The notes under the pieces are model-generated. The model did not search any database, was not told where the DNA came from, and saw only the letters and a program-made list of their open reading frames with translations. This document shows positions 9,142 to 17,500 of a stretch of 64,000 nt of DNA, one piece after another. The position numbers were made by a program, and so were the translations under genes. The stretch is from Cystobacter ferrugineus (GTDB lineage: Bacteria > Myxococcota > Myxococcia > Myxococcales > Myxococcaceae). Location: NCBI RefSeq assembly GCF_001887355.1, contig NZ_MPIN01000001.1, forward strand, positions 1,263,785-1,327,784, given 5' to 3'. Each line of letters opens with the position of its first letter. Positions within the stretch are counted from its first letter, which is position 1.

Positions 9142-9840
9142 CTCCAATCTCTCCTCCTCGAGCCGTTGCTCTAACGAGTAGATTTTAGCATGATTCCCGA
9201 AGGGGGGAGACGGCATCCTGGTTGTCTTAGTGGGCATGACGCGCTCGCGCAGCATCGGCGCGAGCCAGGCGTCCTGACGGGCGTTGGTCTGTCGTGAGCG
9301 GGGGCGGGCAGCCGCGGGACCGTGCGCCGCGTGGGTACACGGCTGGTTCGTTCTGGACGCGGAGGCGCTCGGGCGGGGACACGGGCGCTGGCTGCCGGTG
9401 AACCGGGACGTGGGGGGCGCCCCCGTCCACTCCGTCCGAAGCTCCGCGGACAACGTGGGGCGAGCGCCTGGCGGCGGTTTCTCCCGGCCGAGCTGCATGC
9501 AGGCCGTGTCTCCGGCCCGCGACCCGGGCAACGCCATCGGTCTCGAGACTCACACCAGGAGGGTGAAGGCTCGGGATGTCTCGAATTGGGCGGGTGTCAA
9601 TCCCTGCTCATGCTGCCTCCCTCACACGCCCGAGGGCCGGAGTGTGTCCGTGGCGCCCGCCAGGAAGTTGGCCGCCGTGGGATGACGCCGGGCGGACCCC
9701 GCCGGGTTCAGGGATACCGGATAATTATTTTATGCATGTCTTGCTCGTATTACGCGTATTGCGGCCCTTCTTCGTGGCTTCCTGCTAGGGTTCTTTCACG
9801 CTCGACCCGAACCGAGCCGCCACGAAAAGGTACAACCCAC
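9142..9840. other. Long intergenic region (about 700 bp), no gene supported
   Basis: Contains the promoter of the minus-strand kinase (TAAAAT at 9182-9187). A strikingly AT-rich patch at 9721-9735 (ATAATTATTTTATGC) is followed by a CGTATTACGCGTATT direct repeat around 9749-9763, probably the promoter zone of the astacin gene. Open frames of about 130 codons exist on both strands between 9280 and 9690, but none shows recognisable protein features or a good ribosome site. Confidence 0.4.
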
Positions 9841-11061
9841 ATGAGCCGTCATCATCGATTCGCCCGTCTGCCCATGAGTGCTTCCGCGCTGAGCGCCCTG
9901 CTGCTGGGCGGCTGTGGTCTCTCCAATGAGACTGAGCAGGCCTTCCCCGGACGGGCAGGTGAAGTGGTGACCGCCCGGGTGGCGTTGCCGGGACTCGGGG
10001 TCCAGACGGTCACCTACGAGAAGATCGACGGAATGGCCGTCCTGGAGGGGGACATCCTGCTCGACCTGCGGGAGAAGCCGACCCGAAGCGGCCAGTCCGT
10101 GGCCCGGACGGACTCGTACTCGCGTTGGCCGGGGGCCACCGTCCCCTACGTCATCGATGCGGCCCTGCCCGACAGTGGCCGGGTGACGTCCGCCATCCGC
10201 CACTGGGAATCCAAGACCTCCTTGCGCTTCAAGCCGCGCACGACGGAGGCGGACTACGTGCGGTTCGTGCCGGGCTCCGGCTGTAGCTCGTACGTCGGCA
10301 GGGTGGGGGGTGAGCAGAGGGTGGACCTGGCCAGTGGATGCGGCCTGACCGCCGCGATCCATGAGATCGGACATGCCGTGGGCCTCTGGCACGAGCAGAG
10401 CCGTGCCGACCGGGACAACCACATCATCATCAATTGGGGCAACGTCCAGTCCGGAACGGCGCACAACTTCCAGACCTACGCGCAGCAGGGAGCGGATGGC
10501 ATGGACCTGGGCCCCTACGATTATGGCTCCATCATGCACTACGACGCCTACGCCTTCTCCTCCAATGGTCAGCCGACCATCGTCCGCAGGGATGGGGGAG
10601 GGAGCCTCGGGCGGCAAGATTCGCTGTCCGATGGGGACACCCGTGGCGCGGAGTCGCTCTATAGCCCGCGCGCCCGCTTCAGCAGCGGGGTGGCCGGGAA
10701 TCGCTGCCTGGACGTCTCCGACGGCAACCCGGCGCAGGGGACTCCCACGCAGATCTGGGAGTGCAATGGCTCGGCCGCGCAGGAATGGTTCCTGAGCGTC
10801 CGTGGGGAGCTGCGCAGCACCCTCGCTCCCAACCGCTGCCTGGATGTGTCCGACGCGAAGACGACGCCGGGCACTCGGGTCCGGATCTGGGAGTGCAACG
10901 GTACGGCCGCGCAGAGGTGGACGATCAGCGGCGGAGAGGTGCGCAGCGCGCTGGGGAGCAATCTCTGCCTGGACGTGTCCGACGCGGGCACGGCCCTGGG
11001 AACCGCGGTGCAGATCTGGGACTGCAACCGCTCGGCCGCCCAGAAGTGGACCCGGTTCTGA
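9841..11061 (+). CDS. Astacin-family (M12A) metalloprotease lipoprotein with ricin-type lectin domain
   Basis: 406 residues, with AAAGGT 9 nt before the ATG. The N-terminal signal ends in a lipobox (LLLGGC), so it is probably lipid-anchored. The astacin domain has the complete zinc motif HEIGHAVGLWHE (H174, catalytic E175, H178, H184) and Met-turn SIMHYD (M232, with Tyr234 as zinc ligand). From about residue 280 three repeats of the type NRCLDVSD...G...QIWECNG...AQ.W form a ricin-B beta-trefoil, a carbohydrate-binding module. It probably degrades proteins at the cell surface or in prey, held to glycans by the lectin. Confidence 0.95.
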   Translation: MSRHHRFARLPMSASALSALLLGGCGLSNETEQAFPGRAGEVVTARVALPGLGVQTVTYEKIDGMAVLEGDILLDLREKPTRSGQSVARTDSYSRWPGATVPYVIDAALPDSGRVTSAIRHWESKTSLRFKPRTTEADYVRFVPGSGCSSYVGRVGGEQRVDLASGCGLTAAIHEIGHAVGLWHEQSRADRDNHIIINWGNVQSGTAHNFQTYAQQGADGMDLGPYDYGSIMHYDAYAFSSNGQPTIVRRDGGGSLGRQDSLSDGDTRGAESLYSPRARFSSGVAGNRCLDVSDGNPAQGTPTQIWECNGSAAQEWFLSVRGELRSTLAPNRCLDVSDAKTTPGTRVRIWECNGTAAQRWTISGGEVRSALGSNLCLDVSDAGTALGTAVQIWDCNRSAAQKWTRF

Positions 11062-11131
11062 GCAGCCGCGACGCTTCCCTTTTCCCCTCGGGTCAGTGAC
11101 TTCCGCGCGTGCATGGACTTCAATCGCGTCC

Positions 11132-12427
11132 ATGCACGCGCTCTCGCTTCGTGAAGACCGCTTCCTGGAAGTGCTCCGGCGTCTCATCGCCCTGACGCCG
11201 CGGTTGCAGAACAACCCGGGCGCGGGGCTGGTGCCCGAGGAGCGGCTCGCCGCTCAGGTGGTGTTGGAGACGCTGGCGCCGCACATCCAGAGCGGCTTCA
11301 TCCAGGCGGAGTCGCTGGCGGCTCCGGGCAAGGAGTCCCGGCCCAGTCTGGTGCTCACCGTGAAGGGCACGGGCGAGAGCACGCTCGGCTTCGTGGGCGC
11401 GCACTTCGACGTCGTCCCCGCGGACGAGAAGGGCGAGGGCTGGGCGCGCGATCCCTTCACGCTGTGGGAGGGGCCGGGAGGCGTGCTCTACGGGCGCGGC
11501 GTCACCGACTGCCTGGGCCACGTGGCGGTGCTGACGGACCTGCTGGCGCAGCTCGCCGAGCGTGGCGAGCGCCCGCGCCGCACCCTCAAGGTGGTGCTCA
11601 TTTCCAACGAGGAGTCCTCGGATCTGCCGGGCCTGGGCCTGGGCTACGTGGCCGAGCAGGGACGGCTCGCGGACCTGGCGGGCCAGCCGGTGTATTGGCT
11701 GGACAGCGCCAACTTCGGCCCCACGGTGGGCACGGGCGGCATCTCGCTGTGGTCGCTGAAGGTGAAGGGCGTGGGCGGGCACTCGGGGATGCCGCAGAAC
11801 TGCGTCAACGCGTTGGAGCTGGGCATGGCCGCGTCACTGGAGCTGGCCCGCTGGTTCCACGCGCGCTTCCCCCCCACCGAGGACGAGAAGACCTGGGGCT
11901 TCCTGTCCTCCTCCAGCCTCAAGGCCACCGTGGTGGAGGGCTTCAACACCAAGGAGTCGAAGATTCCCGCCGAGGTCACCCTTCGCGGGGACATCCGCCT
12001 CACGCCCTTCTACGACATGAAGGACGTGCGCGCGCAGGTGGCGGACTTCATGCGCGAGCTGGATGCCCGCCTGGAGCGCGACGAGGTGATTGCCGGCTTC
12101 CCGCGCACCCGCACGGCGGCGGGCCTGCGCGGCTCGCTCGAGTTCCGTTTCCAGGGCGGCGGCATGGAAGGCATTGCCTGCCGGCTGGACTCGCCGGGCC
12201 TCGAGGCTCTGAAGGAGGCGATGCGGGCGGTGCGCGGCGTGGAGCCCAAGCCCTTCTCGCTCACCGGCTCGTTGCCGCTGGTGAGGGCTCTGCAACGCCA
12301 GGGCTGCGACGTGCAGATCACCGGCTTCGGAGAGATGGCGTACTACCACGCGCCCAACGAGCAGGCCCGGCTGGAGGACTTCCGGCAGGGCTTCTCCATC
12401 CTCCGCGAGCTGCTCGTGCGGCTGTGA
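11132..12427 (+). CDS. M20-family peptidase, acetylornithine-deacetylase-like
   Basis: 431 residues. The ATG at 11132 opens MHALSLREDRFLEVLRRLIA. Metal-ligand motifs of the di-zinc M20 family are all visible: GAHFDVVPA (first His), YGRGVTDCLGHVA (bridging Asp), SNEESSD (catalytic Glu and ligand), YWLDSANFG and the final YYHAPNE (His). The TDCLGH and NEES forms resemble the plant-type acetylornithine deacetylase branch. It is cytoplasmic, with no signal peptide. It is not in an arginine operon here, so the substrate (N-acetylornithine or another N-acyl amino acid) stays open. Confidence 0.85.
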   Translation: MHALSLREDRFLEVLRRLIALTPRLQNNPGAGLVPEERLAAQVVLETLAPHIQSGFIQAESLAAPGKESRPSLVLTVKGTGESTLGFVGAHFDVVPADEKGEGWARDPFTLWEGPGGVLYGRGVTDCLGHVAVLTDLLAQLAERGERPRRTLKVVLISNEESSDLPGLGLGYVAEQGRLADLAGQPVYWLDSANFGPTVGTGGISLWSLKVKGVGGHSGMPQNCVNALELGMAASLELARWFHARFPPTEDEKTWGFLSSSSLKATVVEGFNTKESKIPAEVTLRGDIRLTPFYDMKDVRAQVADFMRELDARLERDEVIAGFPRTRTAAGLRGSLEFRFQGGGMEGIACRLDSPGLEALKEAMRAVRGVEPKPFSLTGSLPLVRALQRQGCDVQITGFGEMAYYHAPNEQARLEDFRQGFSILRELLVRL

Positions 12428-12473
12428 GCGGGCGGACGATGCCTGCTCCACCCGGCCTCTCCATCAGCTCAGC

Positions 12474-12767
12474 TCAGGGGCAGATGCAGCCGCCCGTACA
12501 TGCGTAGTCACGCGTGCAGGTATCGCTGCCACATGCGGCGGCGCACTGCGCCTGCGTGCTGTAGTAGCGCGTGTAGTCGCACGTCCACTTCAACGGGCAG
12601 CCGCCCACGATGGCCGTGCTCTGCCGGGAAGCCTGCTCATCGACGGAGACCTGCTGCTCGGCGGGGGCGGGCTCGGACTCCGGGACCTGTACGGCCTCGG
12701 TGCCACAAGCCGTCAGGGAGAGGGTGAGGCCCGAGATGAAGACAGCCAGAAGAGACTTGATGCGCAT
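12474..12767 (-). CDS. Small Cys-rich lipoprotein
   Basis: 97 residues. It has a signal peptide with lipobox LTAC (Cys 21), an acidic Pro/Gln/Glu linker, and then a C-terminal 42-residue module with eight cysteines (spaced as CPLKWTC, QCAAAC, DTCTRDYAC, GGCIC). Eight cysteines in so short an exported domain predict four disulfides. Similar small lipoproteins are common in myxobacteria but of unknown function. Monocistronic. Confidence 0.75.
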   Translation of the reverse strand: MRIKSLLAVFISGLTLSLTACGTEAVQVPESEPAPAEQQVSVDEQASRQSTAIVGGCPLKWTCDYTRYYSTQAQCAAACGSDTCTRDYACTGGCICP

Positions 12768-12841
12768 GGACGAAGCTCCTGGGGGGGGACTGCCAGGAAT
12801 ACGCTACCCCCGCGCTTCGCGCGCTCGCAAGACAGGGATGA

Positions 12842-13183
12842 TCATTTCAGGCGCTCGAACACGTCTCCTGGTGCCAGCCCCAATGCCTCCATCGTCCTGG
12901 CATCGGGGACGCCCGTGGCTGGCAGGCGATGGGCCTTCTGGGCCCGTCGGAGCGCGGTGCTCGTCGGGCCATCGAGGACGCCTTCCTTCCATTCCTCGCG
13001 GAAGTCGTTCCTCGCGAGCGCCTCCTGGATGCGCTTCACCGCTCCCTTCTGGAGGAGCGCTTCGGGATCGAGCGCCACCTCGACGGGCTTCTGGGTGGCC
13101 TCCTGGCGCGCCTGATCGCGGTCCTCCAGACAGCCACCGAGGGCGAGGCCGAGCATCGCGATTCGTAAAGCCTTGCGCGGCAT
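12842..13183 (-). CDS. Peptidoglycan-binding-domain lipoprotein
   Basis: 113 residues. Signal with lipobox LGGC (Cys 18), then a charged linker. Residues about 47-105 match the PG_binding_1 fold: AVKRIQEALARNDF, GVLDGPTSTALRRAQKAHRL and TGVPDARTMEAL. The domain binds cell-wall peptides, so the protein probably tethers the outer membrane to peptidoglycan. It starts 4 nt after the stop of the DUF748-like gene, so the two are translated from one message. Confidence 0.85.
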   Translation of the reverse strand: MPRKALRIAMLGLALGGCLEDRDQARQEATQKPVEVALDPEALLQKGAVKRIQEALARNDFREEWKEGVLDGPTSTALRRAQKAHRLPATGVPDARTMEALGLAPGDVFERLK

Positions 13184-13187
13184 GGGG

Positions 13188-14369
13188 TTACTCCTTCACC
13201 GGTTGGGCGCGGGGCGTGCCTCCACTCGGCTTGAGCGCTTCCGCGGCCTGTTGGAGGACGTTCTGCTTCTCGCCCGCGACGGCCGGCGGCGTATTCCTGA
13301 AGGAGCCGGCGAGCCCCTCGACGAAGGCGTTGCGGATGACGCCGAAGAGGGTGGGCCAGAGCTGGATGTCGGGACTGCTGAGGTCGCCCCGGATGGGGAT
13401 GATGGTGGCGACCTTCTCCTTGCCCTCGGGGTCCTCGTCCTTGTTGCTCTTGAAGAGGTCGAAGGCGATGTCCGCGAGCGCGGCCTTGATGCGCGCGCCG
13501 AGCCCCTTCTCCGCTGGCTTCGCATCGAGCCCGGAGAGCACGGGCTTCACGCCGCCCTCGAGGTGGCCCCGCTCCGTCTTGAAGCTGGCGAACATCTCGA
13601 AGACGCCCTGGGGCAGGTCCACGCCCGTCTTGGCCTTGAGCAGATCATGGAAGTCATTGAGCTCGAGCCCCTTCACCTGGAAGCGGCCGGCGAAATGCGG
13701 TGGCAGGGTGAGCGGATCGACCGAGAGGAACATCGAGACCTGCCCCGTTTTCTGCAGCGTGGCGCTCATGGCGATGATCGTCGCCTGGCCGAGCGACAGG
13801 GGGCGGTTGGTCGCGAGGTTCTCGAGCGTCAGGTCCATCGCGTGCAACCAGATGGACGGCAACTCCTTCTCGCGGCGGTCCTCGATGAGGAGCTCTCCGT
13901 CCAGGAGCTCGACCCGGTCGATGCGGCTGGGCGGAACGGACTCGAGCGCCCGGACGAGCCGCTCGAACGGCGGTTGGAGCTTCTCCTTCGTCTCCTCGAC
14001 TTCCTGCTTCACCGCCTTGCGGAGCACGTAGGAAATCTTCGGCTTCTCGATGCGCACCGAGCTGATGACCCGGCCGCGCAGCAGGTCCAGGAAGGAGAAC
14101 TGTGCCTGGATGCGCTCGGCGGAGAGGAGCGGAGGCCCCTCGCGGCCGGGAGGCTCCTCGAAGATCCTGAGCTGGGTGATTTCATAGCGCAGCGGAACGA
14201 GTGACAGGGAGACGCTCTGGAAGTCCGAGGAGAACCCCTGGAGCTCATTGAGCGCGCGCCGGGTGCCCCAGGCGGCGAGCGGATTCAAGAAGACGCTCAG
14301 GAGCACGCCGACAACGGCCAGCGTGAGCAATGTGCCGAGGAGCAGGCGGCGTTTGCGTGTGGAATGCAT
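13188..14369 (-). CDS. DUF748/AsmA-like envelope protein
   Basis: 393 residues. Start ATG 14369 gives a short basic N-terminus and one membrane anchor (LLLGTLLTLAVVGVLLSVFL). The rest is periplasmic. It has the AsmA/DUF748 style of long beta-rich sequence: SLSLVPLRYEITQLRIFEEP, SVRIEKPKISYVLRKAV and a C-terminal LSSPDIQLWPTLFGVIRNAF. That ending is the typical DUF748 tail. The family is linked to outer-membrane and lipid-transport homeostasis. First gene of a two-gene unit with the peptidoglycan-binding lipoprotein. Confidence 0.8.
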   Translation of the reverse strand: MHSTRKRRLLLGTLLTLAVVGVLLSVFLNPLAAWGTRRALNELQGFSSDFQSVSLSLVPLRYEITQLRIFEEPPGREGPPLLSAERIQAQFSFLDLLRGRVISSVRIEKPKISYVLRKAVKQEVEETKEKLQPPFERLVRALESVPPSRIDRVELLDGELLIEDRREKELPSIWLHAMDLTLENLATNRPLSLGQATIIAMSATLQKTGQVSMFLSVDPLTLPPHFAGRFQVKGLELNDFHDLLKAKTGVDLPQGVFEMFASFKTERGHLEGGVKPVLSGLDAKPAEKGLGARIKAALADIAFDLFKSNKDEDPEGKEKVATIIPIRGDLSSPDIQLWPTLFGVIRNAFVEGLAGSFRNTPPAVAGEKQNVLQQAAEALKPSGGTPRAQPVKE

Positions 14370-14568
14370 CGTACAGCGGGATCTAGGGATGCCGCTTCGT
14401 TCACGGAAGGACTCCCGAGCCGGCGGGCCCACGGGATGGTCACCTCGCTCACACTCACGGCCCCTCTCGAGGCCATGAGGGGCGAGCCCATACCCGCATG
14501 CGTACAATTTGGAGTGCTGGCGCGACGACGTCATGGAGGCCGGTTCTCGCCAACGGGTGTGCGCATCC

Positions 14569-17500
14569 ATGTTGGATATTCCGGGATACAGGGTTCTGAG
14601 CACCCTTCGGGCCACGGGCTCGAACGTCCTGCTCCAGGCGGTGCGCGAGGCCGATGGCCTGCCCGTCATCATCAAGACCCCCCTGACGGCCACACCCGGT
14701 CGCACGGAGAGCGAGCGCTACCGGCGGGAGTTCGCCATCCTGCAGCGGCTGCGGGACGTGCGAGGGGTCGCCAGACCCCACGCCTGTGAGCGGCTCGGCG
14801 AGCGTCCCGTGCTGCTGCTGGAGCGGATGGAGGGGCAGACCTTGTCCGAATCCACGGGCCAGCCCCTGGAACTCCCCCGGTTCTTGAGCCTGGCGCTCTC
14901 GCTGGCTTCCACCCTGGAGGAGGTCCACTGCCGCGACGTCATCCACAAGGACATCAAACCCTCCAACATCCTCCTGGAGCCGTCGGGAGAAGCGCGGCTC
15001 ATCGACTTCGGCGTGGCCACGCTGCAGCGGGTGGAACACCTGGACGCGGGGCCAACGCATCTGGTGGAGGGCACGCTGGCCTACATGTCACCGGAGCAGA
15101 CGGGCCGGATGAACCGGGCGGTGGACTACCGCACGGACTTCTACTCGCTGGGGGTGACCTTCTACGAGCTGCTCACGGGGCATCATCCCTTTCAAGGGCG
15201 TGACGCACTCGAATGGTTCCACGCTCACATGGCGCGCAAGCCCAGGCCCCCACACGAACTGAACCCGCGGGTGCCTCCGTCCCTGTCCGCCATTGTCCTC
15301 AAGCTCCTGGCGAAGGTGGCCGAGGAGCGCTACCAGAGCGCCGCGGGACTCCAGGCGGACCTGGAGCGCTGCCGCGAGGCGCTGAGCCAGGGCGTGCGGG
15401 AGGTGTTCCCCCTGGGGACGCGGGACACGCCCACCCGGTTCCAACTGCCGCAACGGCTCTACGGGCGGCAAGCGCAGGTGGCCACCCTGCTCGAGGGCTT
15501 CGAGCGGGTGGCGCGCACGGGACGGCCGGAACTGTTCCTCGTCAGCGGGTACGCGGGCATTGGCAAGTCCTCCGTGGTGCAGGAGCTGCACAAGCCCGTG
15601 GTCGAGCGCCGTGGCCTCTTCCTGAGTGGCAAGTTCGACCAGTTCCAGCAGGACGTTCCATACGTCACCCTGGCCCAGACGCTCCGGGGCCTCGTGCAAC
15701 AAGTGCTCGCGGGGAGCGAGGAGGAACTCGCCCGGTGGCGCGAGCAGGTGAACCGCGCCTGGGAGGGCCGGGGGCGGATGCTCGTGGACCTGGTTCCCCA
15801 ACTGGAGGTGCTGGTGGGCCCTCAGCCCGCGCTCCAGGAGGTGCCTCCGAGAGAAGCCCAGCGCCAGCTCCATTGGGTGGTCCGCCAATTCAGCTCGGTG
15901 TTCGCCACCCGGGAGCGGCCCATGGTGGTGTTCCTGGATGACTTGCAGTGGGCGGACCTGGCCAGTCTACAACTCCTCGCTCACCTGCTGTCGGGGCCCG
16001 AGGCGCTTCCGGTGCTCTGGATTGGCGCCTATCGGGACAACGAGGTGAAACCCTCGCACCCGCTCCTGCTGGCGTTGGAAGAGGTGCGCGAGGCGGGGGT
16101 GCGGGTGACGGACCTTCGCCTGGAGCCCCTGAGCGTGGCGCAGGTGGAGCAGTTGGTGGCCGACGCGCTTCCGGGAGCGGCGCGAGAGGTTGTTGTCCCC
16201 GTCTCGGCGCTGGTGCACGAGAAGACGGGAGGCAACCCCTTCTTCCTGCTGCAGTTGCTGGTGGCGCTCCACCAGGATGGGCTGCTGGTGCGCGTGCCCG
16301 GAAGCGGGTGGCGGTGGGATGCCGAGGGAGGGCGTGCCCGGGAGTATTCGGAGAACATCGTCGACTTCATGGTGGGCAAGCTGCGCCAGTTCCCCCCGGG
16401 CACGCAGCACCTGCTGCGGCTGGCCGCGTGTGTGGGCGACCACTTCTCCCTCCAACTGCTGGGGACCCTCGCCCATCTGGGCGAGGTGGGGGAGGTGGAA
16501 CAAGGGCTCGAGCCCGCGCTCCGGGAGGGCATGCTGGTGCGCACGGGCCCGGAGCAGTACCGCTTCCTGCATGATCGCATCCAGCAGGCGGCCCATTGCC
16601 TCCTCTCCGAGGCCGAGCGCGAGGCGCTCCACCTGCGCATTGGCCGCCTGCTGCTCGAGAGCCTCTCCCCGGAGGAGCTGCGCGAGTCGATTTTCGACGT
16701 GGTGGGCCAGCTCAACGCCGGGATGGCGCTCATCGAGGACCCCACCGAGCGCCACCAGCTCGCGCGATTGAACGCCGAGGCGGGTTGCAAGGCCAGGGCC
16801 GCGGTCTCGCTCCGCCCCGCCATCACCTGCTTCACCACGGCCTTCGCGCTCATTCCCGGAGACCCCTGGGCGACGGATCCCGAGCTGGCCTTCAAAGTGA
16901 GACTCGAACAGGCGCTCTGTTCCTTCATGCAAGGGGATATCGCCGAGGCGCGCCGCGTGGTCGAGGAGCTTCGCCCCCGGGCTCGTACCCCTTCGGATAT
17001 CGTGGCCGTCTACACCCTGAAACAGGATGTCCACTTCGCCGCGCGTGAGGGCCAGGAGGGCATGGCCTGCATGCTGGAATGTCTGGCGTTGTTGGGAATG
17101 CCGTTGCCGCGGCACCCCTCGCAAGAGGAGACGATGGCCGTCCATGAGGAGGTCTGGGCCTTGCTGGGAGCGCGTTCCATCGAGAGCCTCATCGAACTGC
17201 CCCCCATGGCCCACCCGGACATGAAGCTGGTCGTCAGGGCCCTGCTCAAGCTTTTCTATGCCGCGGCCGCCACCAGCAAGAACCTGGTCATCATCGCCTT
17301 GAGCCGGATGGTGTCTCTCTCCCTCCGCCATGGTTTCGTGGATGCCACCGCGAGCGGATGTAGCTGGTTTGGCCTCATCATCGGCACGTACTTCAATCGG
17401 TACCGGGAGGGCCTTGCCTTCGCCAGGCTCGCTCTCGGGTTCACCGAGCGGTACAACCTGCCCACCAGCCGGGCGGGAGTCCTGCTCTGCCTGCAGTACA

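Noticed and set aside
9284-9685. 133-codon + strand frame in the long intergenic region
   Set aside because: No signal, domain or ribosome site; composition looks like random high-GC sequence.
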